DNA of 17,928 nucleotides from Zymomonas sp. (GTDB lineage: Bacteria > Pseudomonadota > Alphaproteobacteria > Sphingomonadales > Sphingomonadaceae). The stretch is taken from assembly GCA_027489105.1 (NCBI GenBank), contig JAIYAJ010000408.1, positions 1-17,928 on the forward strand, given 5' to 3'. The first letter of the stretch is position 1; every line of letters starts with the position of its first letter. Position numbers and translations under genes: made by a program. The notes below the pieces were generated by a model that was not told where the DNA came from, searched no databases, and saw only the letters and a program-made list of their open reading frames with translations. Positions 1 to 9,340 of this stretch are shown piece after piece.

Positions 1-1
1 G

Positions 2-145
2 CACTACCAGGAGCTGGTGGCGCTGGAGGACCGCATCGTCCTGGCGGGCGAGCACGCGTCCTATGTCGGCTGCTGGATGGAGGGCTCGCTGCTCTCCGCG
101 CTCGATGCGATCGAGCGGCTCCACCAGAAGGCCCTCGCTGCATGA
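2..145 (+). CDS. Flavin amine oxidase, C-terminal end only (AO0)
   Basis: Only the last 47 codons of this gene lie in the window; the rest is cut off by the left edge. The tail carries the C-terminal FAD-contact block of flavin amine oxidases, seen as RIVLAGEHASY followed by GCWMEGSLLSALDAI. It aligns without gaps to the C-termini of the two complete paralogues downstream, matching 36 of 47 residues with AO1 (614-2203). The stop codon overlaps the start of the following cytochrome gene (ATGA at 142-145), so the two genes are almost certainly translationally coupled. The family oxidises amines or amino acids to imines with FAD. The close linkage to a cytochrome suggests electron transfer to cytochrome c rather than oxygen; that is inference. 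Substrate unknown. Confidence 0.9.
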   Translation, partial: HYQELVALEDRIVLAGEHASYVGCWMEGSLLSALDAIERLHQKALAA

Positions 146-585
146 GTCTGGAACGGTCGTTCCTCGCAATTGCGGCTAGCTCGGTTGTCGCACTGATCGC
201 GACCGCATCCGCGTCTGCGCAGGATTCTGCCGGCGGGGTCAGCGCGGTGCAGGTCGCGAACGAGGGCAAGCTGGTCTATGAGCAGATCTGTCAGGCCTGC
301 CACATGGCCGATGCCAAGGGCGGCGGCGGCGCGGGGGCGGCAATCCCGGCTCTCGCGAACAACCCCAAGCTCAAGGACAAGGACTATCCGATCACCCTGC
401 TGCTCAAGGGGCGGGGCGGCATGCCCTGGTTCACCGACATGCTGACACCAGAGCAGATGGCGGCGGTGGCGACCTATGTCCGCAGCCATTTCAACAATTA
501 CCCCGACCCGGTGACGGTCGAGGACGTCAAGCGCGTCGGCGCGGGCAATGCTGGGGCGGTTCCCGACTGCACGACCTGCAATTGA
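142..585 (+). CDS. Periplasmic c-type cytochrome (cyt1), partner of amine oxidases
   Basis: This 147-residue protein has a Sec signal peptide (hydrophobic residues about 7-24, likely cleavage after ASA at 26) and one class I cytochrome c domain. The heme-binding motif CQACH is at C50-C53-H54. Met94 in GGMPWF is the likely second axial ligand (Met100 is an alternative). The helix around TPEQMAAVATYVRSHF (102-117) is the usual C-terminal cytochrome helix. It starts inside the stop codon of AO0 and is followed 28 bp later by AO1, so it sits between two amine oxidases and could take electrons from both. An odd feature is a C-terminal extension ending in CTTCN (C143, C146), a CxxC pair without histidine, so not a second heme site. 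Its paralogue cyt2 (11063-11485) lacks this tail. Cytochrome identity is secure; the partner assignment is inferred from context. Confidence 0.93.
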   Translation: MSLERSFLAIAASSVVALIATASASAQDSAGGVSAVQVANEGKLVYEQICQACHMADAKGGGGAGAAIPALANNPKLKDKDYPITLLLKGRGGMPWFTDMLTPEQMAAVATYVRSHFNNYPDPVTVEDVKRVGAGNAGAVPDCTTCN

Positions 586-613
586 CCGTGGAAACATCGA
601 GGGGGATCGGCCA

Positions 614-2203
614 ATGTTGAGCGAACTGGCGCCGCAGACGCGCCGCGAATGGCTGACCATGATCGGCCGCGTCGGCGGTGGCATGGCGATGTATCAGGCC
701 ATGACGGCGCTGGGGCATGCGGCCGAAACCCAGTTCACCGGGCCGCCCAAGCTGAGCGGCGCGCGGCCGGGTGCGTCCGTGCTGGTGCTGGGGGCGGGGC
801 TCGCCGGACTGGTGGCGGCCTATGAGCTGTCCAAGGCCGGTTACAAGGTCCAGCTGCTCGAATATCAGGACCGTCCGGGTGGTCGGAACTATACGGTGCG
901 CGGGGGTGACAAGATCGTCGAGGTGGGTGGCGCGACCCAGTCGGTCAATTTCGCGCCCGGCAATTATCTGAACCCGGGGCCTTGGCGCATCCCGCACCAT
1001 CACCGGACGATCCTCCATTATTGCAAGGCGTTCGGGGTGGAACTCGAGCCGTTCATCCAGATGAACCACAATGTGTTCGTCCACCGGAAGGACGCGTTCG
1101 GCGGCAAGCCGCAGCGCTATCGGGAACTCGCGGTCGACTTCAAGGGCCATGTGTCCGAGCTGTTGTCGAAGTCGCTCAACGCGGGCGCTCTCGACACGAC
1201 ATTGGGCAAGGAGGACAAGGAAAAACTCCTCGTCGCGATGCGCGAATGGGGGGTGCTCAATGCCGACCTCGCCTATGACAGCAGCATCGCGGTATCGGCC
1301 CAGCGCGGCTATGACCGCGCGCCGGGCGGTGGCGTCGGTGGTGCGCCGACCCCGTCGAAGATCAACAGCCTGGGGGACGTGCTGTCCTCGAAGGTCTGGT
1401 CGCAGATGGGCTTCTATTTCAACTATGTGATGCAGACGACGATGTTCCAGCCGAAGGGCGGCATGGACATGATCGGCAAGGCCTTCGCCAAGCAGCTGGG
1501 CGAGATGATCCGCTACAACAGCAAGGTCGTGAAGATCGCGCAGGGACCGAAGGGCGTCAGCGTCGGCTGGGAAGATGCGAAGACCGGGCAGAAAGGCGAG
1601 GCCAAGGCCGACTGGTGCGTGTGCACGCTGCCGACGAGCATCCTCAACCAGATCGACATCCAGGTGAGCGATCCGAAGAAGGCGGCGATCAAGGCGCTGC
1701 CTTATTCGAGCTCGGCCAAGATGGGGCTCGAGATGCGCCGCCGCTTCTGGGAGGAGGATTACTCCATATATGGCGGCCACAGCTTCTCCGACCATCCGTC
1801 GATCGGTACGCTGTCCTATCCCAATTTCGACTTCTTCCGTGACGCGCCGGGCATGCTGACGTCGCTGTCGGGTGGCCCGGGCGGCTTCATGATCGCGGGC
1901 ATGACCCACGAACAGCGCATGGAGGCGGCGCTCGAGCAGGGCTCGCTGTTCCACCCGGAGTTCCGCAAGGAATTTATGAATGGCGCTTCCTTCGCCTGGG
2001 CGCGCCAGCCCTGGATCCTTGGCTGTTGCGCGACCTGGACCGAGGCGACGCGCAAGGAACATTATCAGAATCTGGTGTCGCTCGACGGACGCATCGTCCT
2101 CGCTGGCGAACATGCCTCCTATTATGGCTGCTGGCAGGAGGGAGCGCTGCTGTCCTCGATCGACGCCATCACCCGACTGCACCAGCGGGCCCTGGCGGCC
2201 TAG
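614..2203 (+). CDS. Tat-exported flavin amine oxidase / amine dehydrogenase (AO1)
   Basis: This 529-residue flavoprotein belongs to the flavin monoamine oxidase / L-amino-acid oxidase family. The N-terminus has a twin-arginine-like motif TRREWL (R10, R11) followed by a moderately hydrophobic stretch ending in GHAAE, suggesting folded export with FAD bound. The dinucleotide-binding motif GAGLAG is at 60-65, with the ribose-binding acid E83 and the family's PGGR at 88-91. The C-terminal FAD block is AGEHASYYGCWQEGALLSS. The start at 614 was chosen because GAGGGGGAT lies about 7 bp upstream and because it places the Tat motif at residues 9-14. An in-frame upstream extension to 548 overlaps cyt1 and adds nothing recognisable. 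The next downstream feature is a 36-bp palindrome, so this probably ends the operon. The substrate is not evident. NicA2, a relative with the same architecture, uses a cytochrome c as acceptor. Confidence 0.9.
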   Translation: MLSELAPQTRREWLTMIGRVGGGMAMYQAMTALGHAAETQFTGPPKLSGARPGASVLVLGAGLAGLVAAYELSKAGYKVQLLEYQDRPGGRNYTVRGGDKIVEVGGATQSVNFAPGNYLNPGPWRIPHHHRTILHYCKAFGVELEPFIQMNHNVFVHRKDAFGGKPQRYRELAVDFKGHVSELLSKSLNAGALDTTLGKEDKEKLLVAMREWGVLNADLAYDSSIAVSAQRGYDRAPGGGVGGAPTPSKINSLGDVLSSKVWSQMGFYFNYVMQTTMFQPKGGMDMIGKAFAKQLGEMIRYNSKVVKIAQGPKGVSVGWEDAKTGQKGEAKADWCVCTLPTSILNQIDIQVSDPKKAAIKALPYSSSAKMGLEMRRRFWEEDYSIYGGHSFSDHPSIGTLSYPNFDFFRDAPGMLTSLSGGPGGFMIAGMTHEQRMEAALEQGSLFHPEFRKEFMNGASFAWARQPWILGCCATWTEATRKEHYQNLVSLDGRIVLAGEHASYYGCWQEGALLSSIDAITRLHQRALAA

Positions 2204-2262
2204 GATCACCGATGCGCGCCGGATCGAGCGTTGGCCTTGCGGGAGGGGAACCCCCATATGAA

Positions 2263-2298
2263 GAAGGACCTCCGATACGCGCGTATCGGAGGTCCTTC
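2263..2298. terminator. 36-bp perfect palindrome between convergent genes, likely bidirectional terminator
   Basis: The arms are 18 bp with no loop, centred between 2280 and 2281; the left arm reads GAAGGACCTCCGATACGC. It lies between the ends of two convergent genes, AO1 (stop at 2203) and the UrcA-like gene (stop at 2335), which is where a bidirectional terminator is expected. There is no clear T-run on either side, so a classic Rho-independent mechanism is not certain. Such a perfect palindrome could instead bind a dimeric protein. The rest of 2204-2334 shows no gene. Confidence 0.65.
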
Positions 2299-2334
2299 CT
2301 TAGGCTCGAGCCCGTCCGTTCTCGAACGGCAATC

Positions 2335-2643
2335 TCAGTTCGCTGCGACGCGGACCGAGTTGTTCTCTCCGGCCGAGCGGAGCGCCGCGTCGAGGCTGGC
2401 AGTCATCTCGCGACGGCAGCGCCAATCGGGCTGACCATCGCCGCCGACGCGATCTTCGGGCTCGCACATGGCGGCGATTTCGCGCGTCATGCGGTTCCGG
2501 AACTGTTCGACCGCGACGGGATCGAGCAGATTGACACCTTCGACCGACGTCTTGAACGACACCGGCTGACGGCCTTCGGCCGAAACGGCGACGGGCAGCG
2601 CCAGAAGGCAAGCCGCCGACAGTGCGACAACCAAGTTCTTCAT
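2335..2643 (-). CDS. Small exported UrcA-like protein
   Basis: This 102-residue protein starts with a clear Sec signal peptide (MKNLVVALSAACLLALPVAVSA, likely cleavage after residue 22). The mature part of about 80 residues contains two cysteines (C60 in AAMCEP and C76 in WRCRRE) spaced as in the UrcA family of small periplasmic proteins from sphingomonads and caulobacters, which typically show a V-x-F/Y strand, a central helix ending in VC, and a second cysteine before a final helix. The match is from memory of the family pattern, so the family name is moderate confidence; the function of UrcA proteins is not well defined. The start at 2643 is preceded by AGGAG about 9 bases upstream; an extension to 2664 would bypass this site. 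The gene points away from the acylase and shares an AT-rich intergenic region with it. Confidence 0.75.
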   Translation of the reverse strand: MKNLVVALSAACLLALPVAVSAEGRQPVSFKTSVEGVNLLDPVAVEQFRNRMTREIAAMCEPEDRVGGDGQPDWRCRREMTASLDAALRSAGENNSVRVAAN

Positions 2644-2918
2644 AGCAATTACTCCTGCAAACAATCTTTATCGTTTTGTAATAACGTTATTTTTATTTAC
2701 GCTGAAAATTTCATCAGGAGCCGTGGGACCGGTCCGGGAATTAATCGACTCTCCCGTTTCCGGAACGTTGGTCCTGTAAAGCGTTCTCTATGCGCTTGTC
2801 GCCGACATAGGTCCGCTGGCGCTTCCCGACAAGCCAAATACGTTGCTGCGCCGCAGAAATCCGCCATTTTTTTCGGAAATTACCGGCGATTTCATGCTGC
2901 ATCGCAGAGGAGGCGGCG
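2644..2918. promoter_or_regulatory. AT-rich divergent promoter region between UrcA-like gene and acylase operon
   Basis: This 275-bp gap between two divergently transcribed genes contains an AT-rich patch at about 2661-2712, a sharp contrast with the GC-rich surroundings and a likely promoter site. Symmetric elements inside it are AATAACGTTATT (2680-2691), GGACCGGTCC (2726-2735) and AAGCG-N9-CGCTT (2779-2797). One AATACG half-site (2837-2842) matches the left half of the repeat found upstream of AO2 and AO3. The ribosome-binding site of the acylase, AGAGGAGG, is at 2906-2913. No -35/-10 pair could be assigned with confidence, and no credible coding frame was seen. Confidence 0.5.
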
Positions 2919-5030
2919 ATGACGATCCCGCTGTTGCGCAAGCACCCTCCAAGTAAAGGTGTAAGATTTTCTCGCGAAATCAGTATCATCGTCTGTCTGG
3001 CCCTCGGTGGGACTGCTCATGCCGCAGGCCGGCACGGCGAAATCCTCTGGGACCGCTACGGCGTGCCCCATATCTATGCGCAGAGCGAGGCTGACGCCTT
3101 TCGCGGTTTCGGATGGGCGCAGGCGCACAGCCATGGCGACGTGATCCTGCGGCTCTACGGCCTCGCCCGGGGCCGTGGCGCCGAATATTGGGGCGCCGCG
3201 CATGTCGCCGAGGATCGCTGGACCCTGTCGCACGGCATCCCGGAGCGGGCGGCGGAGTGGTATAGGCTGCAGACGCCCGGCTTCCGCGCCGATCTCGACG
3301 CCTTCGCGGCCGGCATCAACGCCTATGCGGCGGCCCATCCCGAGGCGCTCGATAGCGAAGTACGGCGCGTGCTGCCGGTCACGGGCACCGACGTGATCGC
3401 GCACGCCCTGCGGCTGGTGAACTATGTCTATATTGCGTCCCCCCAGCGGACATTGGGGGAGGAGCCGGCCGGCGGGTCGAATGCCTGGGCGGTGGCACCG
3501 GCGCGCTCGGCCAGCGGGCGGGCGATGCTGCTCGCCAATCCGCATCTGCCCTGGGAGCCGGGCCAGTACACCTATTATGAGGCGCAGGTCAGCGCGCCCG
3601 GATTCTCAATTTACGGCGCGACGCAGGTCGGCCTGCCGATCATCCGCTTCGCCTTCACCGACAAGATCGGCTTCACCAACACGGTCAACACGATTCAGGG
3701 ATCGACCAGCTACCGCCTGACCCTGCGCGAGGGCGGCTATCTGTTCGACGGCAAGATCCGCCCCTTCGAGACGCGCGAGCGCGACCTGCTGGTGCGCGAG
3801 CCCGATGGACAGGTGCGGACCGAGCAGCTGACGATCCGCTCGACCGTCCACGGGCCGGCCTTCAGGCTGGCCGACGGCAGCATGGTAGCGGTCCATGTCG
3901 CCGGGCTCGACCGGCCGGGCATGCTCCAGCAATATTTCGATATGGCGCGGGCGTCCGGCCTCGACGAATTTGTCGGGATCCTGCGGCGGATGCAGATACC
4001 GATGTTCAACATCGTCTATGCCGACCGCGACGGCCACATATTATACATGGACAATGGCATCTTGCCGCGCCGGGGGCAGGGGGATTTCGCGCAGTGGTCC
4101 AAGCCTGTGGCGGGCGACCGTTCCGACACGCTGGTCAGCGCGATCCACAGCTATGACGATCTGCCCAAGGTCATCGACCCGCCGTCGGGCTTCGTCCAGA
4201 ACGCCAATGATCCCCCCTGGACGCCGACCTGGCCGCAGCCCTATCGCGCGTCGGATTTCCCTGCCTATGTCGCGCCGGCGGGGCCCATGTCGATGCGCGC
4301 GCAGATGTCGGTCCGCCAGTTGCGCGGCCTCGGCCGGTTGAGCTTCGACGATCTCGTCGCGCGCAAGCATGACACGACCGCGCTGATGGCAGGGCGGGTG
4401 CTGCCTGCGCTGCTGCCCGCAGCTTTAGGTTCGGCCGATCCGCTCATCCGCAACGCAGGCGCGGTGCTTGCCGCCTGGGATGGCCGCTTCGAGGCGGAGT
4501 CGCGGGGGGCGCTGCTGTTCGAGAATTGGGCGCGGCTGTTCATGGGAACGCGCCTTGCCGACGATGCGTCCTTCGCAAGGCGTTGGGACGCGGCGGCTCC
4601 GATAGACACCCCCGACGGCATCGCCGACATGGCCGTGGCGCTGCGCCATCTGAAACAGGCAGCCGAGACGACCATCGCCGACCATGGCGCGCTCGATCGC
4701 CCCTTCGGCGAGGTGTCGCGCTTTGCGGTCGGCGATGTCGACCGGCCAGGCAATGGCGGTTTCGGCAATCTTGGCGTTTTCCGCACGATCACCTGGGGCC
4801 CGCTCCGCAATGGGCGGCGGACGCCGGTCGCGGGCGAGACCTGGGTTGCCATGATCGAGTTCGGCCCCAAGGCGCGCGCCATGGGCGTGATGAGCTATGG
4901 CAACAGCAGCCAGCCCGGCTCGTCCCATCGCGGCGATCAGATCGACCTTATTTCCCGCAAGCAACTCCGCACGCTCTGGACCGAGCGCGCGCAAGTAGAG
5001 ACCAACCTTGAAGCCCGCACCGATTATTGA
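2919..5030 (+). CDS. Ntn-hydrolase acylase, penicillin/aculeacin/AHL acylase superfamily
   Basis: This 703-residue protein belongs to the penicillin acylase family, which hydrolyses amide bonds between an acyl chain and an amine after autocatalytic cleavage into two chains in the periplasm. A signal sequence ends near AHA-A (33-36). The alpha-chain begins with [11 protein letters not shown] (44-54) and [12 protein letters not shown] (63-74). The cleavage site is GG-SNAW, making Ser187 the predicted nucleophile and first residue of the beta-chain. The catalytic asparagine region is QNANDPPW (N428/N430), and HGP in the beta-chain is also typical. The 703-residue length fits the family. GAGG upstream of ATG 2919 supports the start. 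Its 3' end overlaps the next gene by 23 bp, tying it to the RND efflux pair. Overall features look closer to aculeacin/AHL acylases than to penicillin G acylase, but the substrate is unknown. Confidence 0.92.
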   Translation: MTIPLLRKHPPSKGVRFSREISIIVCLALGGTAHAAGRHGEILWDRYGVPHIYAQSEADAFRGFGWAQAHSHGDVILRLYGLARGRGAEYWGAAHVAEDRWTLSHGIPERAAEWYRLQTPGFRADLDAFAAGINAYAAAHPEALDSEVRRVLPVTGTDVIAHALRLVNYVYIASPQRTLGEEPAGGSNAWAVAPARSASGRAMLLANPHLPWEPGQYTYYEAQVSAPGFSIYGATQVGLPIIRFAFTDKIGFTNTVNTIQGSTSYRLTLREGGYLFDGKIRPFETRERDLLVREPDGQVRTEQLTIRSTVHGPAFRLADGSMVAVHVAGLDRPGMLQQYFDMARASGLDEFVGILRRMQIPMFNIVYADRDGHILYMDNGILPRRGQGDFAQWSKPVAGDRSDTLVSAIHSYDDLPKVIDPPSGFVQNANDPPWTPTWPQPYRASDFPAYVAPAGPMSMRAQMSVRQLRGLGRLSFDDLVARKHDTTALMAGRVLPALLPAALGSADPLIRNAGAVLAAWDGRFEAESRGALLFENWARLFMGTRLADDASFARRWDAAAPIDTPDGIADMAVALRHLKQAAETTIADHGALDRPFGEVSRFAVGDVDRPGNGGFGNLGVFRTITWGPLRNGRRTPVAGETWVAMIEFGPKARAMGVMSYGNSSQPGSSHRGDQIDLISRKQLRTLWTERAQVETNLEARTDY

Positions 5031-6186
5031 ACCGTCGCACCGTCGCCGCCCGGCCCTGCTGGTCGCGTTCGTCCTGCTGTCGCTCGCCGGCTGCGGCGGA
5101 CGTGAGCAGCGCGACAAGGGGCCGCCCGAGGTGGGCTACCGGGTGCTCCAATTTCAGGACGTGCCCTATGAGGCCGAACTGCCCGGCCGTACGACCGCCG
5201 TCAGGGAGGCCGAGGTCCGCCCGCAGATTACCGGCGTGGTCCGGCGCCGCCTGTTCGAGGAGGGGCAATTCGTCCGCGCGGGGCAGCCGCTCTATGAGAT
5301 CGATCCGAGCCTCTACCGCGCTGCGGTCCAGCAGGCGTCGGCCAACCTGGCCGCCGCCGAGGCGCTGGCGAAGGCGAGCCGCAAGCGCGCCGACCGGCTG
5401 ACCCCGCTCGCCTCTGTTCAGGCGGTCTCGCAGCAGGACTTCGATGATGCCGTTGCGACGTCGCAGCAGGCGGCTGCAGCCGTCGCACAGAACCGGGCCG
5501 CGCTGGAAACCGCGCGCATCAATCTGCGCTTCACCACAGTCCCGGCGCCGGTATCCGGCATTATCGGCCGGTCGCTGCTGACCGAGGGCGCACTGGTAAG
5601 CGTCAACCAGGTCGATCCGATGGCGCGGATCAGCGTGCTCGATCCGATCAATGTCGACATCCAGCAAAATGCGACCGATCTCTTCCGGCTTCGGCGGCTC
5701 GCGCTGCGCGGCGGGCAGGGCATGGGCGTGGCCGTGCGGCTGAAGCTCGACGATGGCGAGGTCTATCCCGTTGTCGGGCGGCTGCAGTTCACCGAGGTAT
5801 CGGTGGCGACGGGAACCAGCACTGTGACCTTGCGGGCGCGCTTCGCCAATTCCGACAATCTGCTGCTGCCCGGAATGTTCGTCCGCGCGATGCTGGAGAA
5901 GGGCATCCAGCGGCAGGTCATGCTGGTGCCTCAGAGCGCGCTCGGCCGCGATGCGCAGGGGCGGGCGCAGGTGCTGCTGGTGGGCAAGGGGAACAAGGCC
6001 GAACAGAGGTTGGTCACCGCAGAGCGCACCGTAGGCAGCGACTGGGTCGTCACCACCGGCCTGAAACCCGGCGACAAGCTGATCACTCAGGGGCTCGGCA
6101 AGGCGCGACCCGATCAGCCCGTGAAGCCGGTGCCCGACACGACGCCGCAACGGCCGAAGCCGGCCAAGGACAAGACGGCGCGCTGA
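5008..6186 (+). CDS. RND efflux periplasmic adaptor lipoprotein (AcrA/MexA type)
   Basis: This 392-residue membrane fusion protein links an inner-membrane RND pump to an outer-membrane channel. It has a lipoprotein signal with lipobox LAGC, placing the lipidated Cys at 29. The barrel-sandwich/lipoyl half-motif [30 protein letters not shown] segment lies at about 67-92. An alanine-rich alpha-hairpin spans about 105-165, and the second lipoyl half ([20 protein letters not shown]) is at about 180-199. The C-terminal tail is rich in Pro and Lys. The predicted start is TTG at 5008, inside the acylase gene; no better in-frame start exists before the signal sequence, so termination-reinitiation is likely. 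The RND pump follows 4 bp after the stop. No outer-membrane TolC/OprM-type factor is encoded in the window, so one must come from elsewhere. Confidence 0.94.
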   Translation: MKPAPIIEPSHRRRPALLVAFVLLSLAGCGGREQRDKGPPEVGYRVLQFQDVPYEAELPGRTTAVREAEVRPQITGVVRRRLFEEGQFVRAGQPLYEIDPSLYRAAVQQASANLAAAEALAKASRKRADRLTPLASVQAVSQQDFDDAVATSQQAAAAVAQNRAALETARINLRFTTVPAPVSGIIGRSLLTEGALVSVNQVDPMARISVLDPINVDIQQNATDLFRLRRLALRGGQGMGVAVRLKLDDGEVYPVVGRLQFTEVSVATGTSTVTLRARFANSDNLLLPGMFVRAMLEKGIQRQVMLVPQSALGRDAQGRAQVLLVGKGNKAEQRLVTAERTVGSDWVVTTGLKPGDKLITQGLGKARPDQPVKPVPDTTPQRPKPAKDKTAR

Positions 6187-6190
6187 CGGC

Positions 6191-9100
6191 ATGTCCCGCT
6201 TTTTCATAGCCCGGCCGATCCTGGCCTGCGTCGTCGCGATCATCACCATCCTCGTCGGCGTGGTGGCGCTGACGACGATGTCGATCGAGCAATTTCCGGA
6301 CATCGCTCCGCCCCAGGTGAACGTCAACGCGACCTATCCGGGCGCGTCGGCGACCACGCTGGAAACCAGCGTGACGCAGGTTATCGAGCAGCAACTGACC
6401 GGTATCGACGGGCTGCTCTATTTCAGCGCTACCTCCAGCGCGCAGGGGCAGGTCCAACTTACCGTCGTGTTCGAAAAGGGCACCAATCCCGACATCGCTC
6501 AGGTGCAGGTCCAGAACAAGGTCCAGCAGGCGATGGGGCGGCTGCCCCAGGCGGTGCAGGAACAGGGCGTCACCGTCACCAAATCCAATCCCGATCAGCT
6601 GTTGATCGCGACCATCTTCGATACCACCGACCGGTCGACCAACATCGACGTGGCCGACTTCATGGTCTCACGGCTGCAGGATCCGATCGGCCGCATCCCC
6701 GGTGTCGGCCAGACGACCGTCTTCGGCACCCAATATGCGATGCGCATCTGGCTGGATCCCAACAAGCTGGCGGCCAATGCGTTGATGCCGGGGGATGTGA
6801 TCCAGGCAGTCGCGTCGCAGAATGTCGAGGTGGCGGCGGGCGTGGTCGGCGGCTTGCCGAGCCCGGCCGGCCAACTGCTCAACGCCACCATCACGGCGCA
6901 GTCGCGGCTGACCTCGCCCGAGGAATTCGCGCGGATCGTCGTCAAGTCGTCGGTGGACGGCGCATCGGTGCTGCTGTCGGATGTCGCCCGGATCGAACTG
7001 GGGGCCGAGAGCTACAATGTCGTCAGCCGGGTCAACCGGCACCCCGGCGCCGGCATGGGCATCTCGCTCGCCCCCGGTGCCGATGCACTCGTTACCGCGC
7101 GGCTGGTGAAGGCCGAGTTCGAGAAGCAGGTGAAGAATTTTCCGCCGGGCTTTTCCTATGCCTATGCCAACGACACCACCGCCTTTCTCGAGAAGTCGGT
7201 CGAGGATGTGGTGCACACGCTGTTCGAGGCGGTCGTGCTGGTCGTTCTCGTCATCTTCATCTTCCTGCAGAGCTGGCGCGCGACGCTGATCCCGGCGATC
7301 GCGGTTCCGGTCGTCCTGCTGGGTACCTTCGCGGTGCTCGCCATGGTCGGCTATTCGATCAACACGCTCACCCTGTTCGGCATGGTGCTGGCGATCGGCC
7401 TGCTGGTCGACGACGCGATCGTGGTGGTCGAGAATGTCGAGCGGCTGATGCACGAAAATCCGGGCATGTCCCCGCGCGAAGCGACGATCCTGTCGATGCA
7501 GGAGATACAGGGCGCGCTGGTGGCGATAGCGTTGGTCCTGTCGGCGGTGTTTCTGCCGATGGCCTTCTTCGGGGGATCGACCGGCGTCATCTATCGCCAA
7601 TTCTCGGTTACGATCGTGTCGGCGATGGCGCTGTCGGTGCTGGTCGCGCTGATCCTCAGTCCCGCGCTCACTTCGACCATCCTCAAGCCGCGTGAAGATG
7701 GCGGCGAGGGCACGGGCCGGTTCGCACGGTGGAGCCTCGCCTTTCATCACTGGTTCGAGCCGCGCTTCAACCGACTGGCGGATCGCTATCATGCACGGCT
7801 GAGCTGGACGATCGGCCGCCGGCGCGGTGCGATGATCCTCTACGGGGCCATGGTCCTTATCCTCGCCCTGCTGTTCGTGCGTCTGCCGACCGGCTTTCTC
7901 CCGAGCGAGGACCAGGGGTTCGCACAGCTGCAATATACGTTGCCCTCGGGCGCCACGCTGGAGCGGACCCGCGCCGCCCAGCGGCAGATCGAGGATTATC
8001 TGCTCGGTCAGGAGAGCAAGAACATCAAGACGCTGCTGACCGTTGCGGGCGCCGGCAGCGGCGGCAGCGCCAGCGGCCAGAATGCCGGGCGCGGCTTCAT
8101 GTCGCTCGTCAATTGGGACGACCGCCCCGGCGCGGCGCGCACCGCGAACGCGATTGCCGCGCGCGCTACCCGTGCGCTGGGAGGCTATCGCGATCTGGAG
8201 TTTTACGCAATCGTGCCTTCGGTGGTGCGCGGGCTCGGCCAGTCTTCGGGCTTCACCGCCGAATTGCAGAACAGTGGTGGGCTGCCTCGCGACGCCTTCG
8301 TCGCCATTCGCGACCAGGTGCTGGCGGAGGCGCGCGCCGATCCGCTGCTGACCAATGTGCGGCTGACCACCTTGCCCGACCAGCCGACGCTGCGCATCAC
8401 GACCGATAACCAGAAGCTGTCGGCGCTGGGCGTGTCGGTCGCAGACGCCAACGCCACCCTCGCCGCGGCGTGGGGCGGCCGCTACGTCAATGATTTCGTC
8501 GACCGCGGACGGGTCAAGCGGGTCTATGTCCAGGCCGATGCACCCTTCCGCTCGCGGCCCGAAGATGTCGGTCTGTGGCAGGTGCGCGGCAATGCGGGGC
8601 AGATGGTGCCCTTCTCGGCCTTCGCCGCCATTTCCTGGAATCAGGCGCCGACCTCGCTGAGCCGGTTCAACGGCATCCCCAATTTCGAGATCAACGGCCA
8701 GGCGGCACCGGGCTCCAGTTCGGGGCAGGCGATGGCCGCGATCGAGGCGATCATCGCCAAATATCCGGGGGTCTCGCTCGCCTGGGCGGGCGCGTCCTTT
8801 CAGGAGCGGCTGGCGGGCGGGCAGTCGGGCATCCTCTACGCCCTCGCGCTGCTGGTAGTGTTTCTATGTCTCGCCGGCCTGTACGAAAGCTGGTCGGTGC
8901 CCGTCGCCGTGCTGTTCGTCATTCCGCTGGGGCTGCTCGGTGCGATCCTGGCGGTGTCCTTCCGCGGATTGCAGAACGACGTCTATCTGCAGATCGGGCT
9001 GGTGACGACGATGGGGCTCGCCGCCAAGAACGCCATCCTGATGATCGAGTTTGCCGAGCGGTCGGTCCGCGAAGGGCGTGGCGCGGTCGAGGCGGTGCTC

Positions 9101-9340
9101 GATGCCGCCCGCATCCGCCTGCGGCCGATCCTGATGACCAGCTCGGCCTTCATTTTCGGCGTGCTGCCGCTGGTGGTGGCGACCGGGCCTGGCGCAAACA
9201 GCCGCATCGCAATCGGTACGTCGGTCCTGGGCGGGATGCTCTCGGCCACGATCCTCGCGATCTTCTACATCCCGCTGGGTTTCATTCTGGTCCATCAACT
9301 CGTGGAACGCTGGCGTGCCCGACGCGGACGGGCGGGCTGA
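6191..9340 (+). CDS. RND multidrug efflux pump, HAE-1 family (AcrB/MexB type)
   Basis: This 1049-residue inner-membrane proton/drug antiporter has full HAE-1 length. It begins with the typical N-terminus MSRFFIARPILACVVAI (TM1), followed by the porter-domain segment MSIEQFPDIAPPQV. The proton-relay aspartates are D407 and D408 in GLLVDDAIVVVENVERLM, at the same numbers as in E. coli AcrB. The relay lysine is K946 in GLAAKNAILMIEFAE. FFGGSTGVIYRQFSVT marks the central transmembrane block and LPSGATL lies in the second porter half. It works with the adaptor immediately upstream and an outer-membrane factor not present here. Pairing with an acylase suggests handling of an acylated or amine-containing compound, but HAE-1 pumps are broad and the specificity cannot be read from the sequence. 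Confidence 0.96.
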   Translation: MSRFFIARPILACVVAIITILVGVVALTTMSIEQFPDIAPPQVNVNATYPGASATTLETSVTQVIEQQLTGIDGLLYFSATSSAQGQVQLTVVFEKGTNPDIAQVQVQNKVQQAMGRLPQAVQEQGVTVTKSNPDQLLIATIFDTTDRSTNIDVADFMVSRLQDPIGRIPGVGQTTVFGTQYAMRIWLDPNKLAANALMPGDVIQAVASQNVEVAAGVVGGLPSPAGQLLNATITAQSRLTSPEEFARIVVKSSVDGASVLLSDVARIELGAESYNVVSRVNRHPGAGMGISLAPGADALVTARLVKAEFEKQVKNFPPGFSYAYANDTTAFLEKSVEDVVHTLFEAVVLVVLVIFIFLQSWRATLIPAIAVPVVLLGTFAVLAMVGYSINTLTLFGMVLAIGLLVDDAIVVVENVERLMHENPGMSPREATILSMQEIQGALVAIALVLSAVFLPMAFFGGSTGVIYRQFSVTIVSAMALSVLVALILSPALTSTILKPREDGGEGTGRFARWSLAFHHWFEPRFNRLADRYHARLSWTIGRRRGAMILYGAMVLILALLFVRLPTGFLPSEDQGFAQLQYTLPSGATLERTRAAQRQIEDYLLGQESKNIKTLLTVAGAGSGGSASGQNAGRGFMSLVNWDDRPGAARTANAIAARATRALGGYRDLEFYAIVPSVVRGLGQSSGFTAELQNSGGLPRDAFVAIRDQVLAEARADPLLTNVRLTTLPDQPTLRITTDNQKLSALGVSVADANATLAAAWGGRYVNDFVDRGRVKRVYVQADAPFRSRPEDVGLWQVRGNAGQMVPFSAFAAISWNQAPTSLSRFNGIPNFEINGQAAPGSSSGQAMAAIEAIIAKYPGVSLAWAGASFQERLAGGQSGILYALALLVVFLCLAGLYESWSVPVAVLFVIPLGLLGAILAVSFRGLQNDVYLQIGLVTTMGLAAKNAILMIEFAERSVREGRGAVEAVLDAARIRLRPILMTSSAFIFGVLPLVVATGPGANSRIAIGTSVLGGMLSATILAIFYIPLGFILVHQLVERWRARRGRAG

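Noticed and set aside
527..2257. Long open frame on the minus strand opposite AO1
   Set aside because: It is antisense to a gene with clear FAD motifs, is rich in Arg, His and Leu as expected from the complement of GC-rich codons, and shows no domain or ribosome-binding site.
2026..2922. 298-codon plus-strand open frame crossing the AO1 end, the palindrome and the UrcA-like gene
   Set aside because: It overlaps AO1 and runs antisense to a gene with a clear signal peptide; it has no motif and passes through promoter-like AT-rich DNA.
4948..7933. Long minus-strand open frames opposite the RND genes
   Set aside because: Arg/His/Asp/Gln-rich translations typical of antisense GC-rich frames; the sense strand encodes complete, well-conserved RND proteins.
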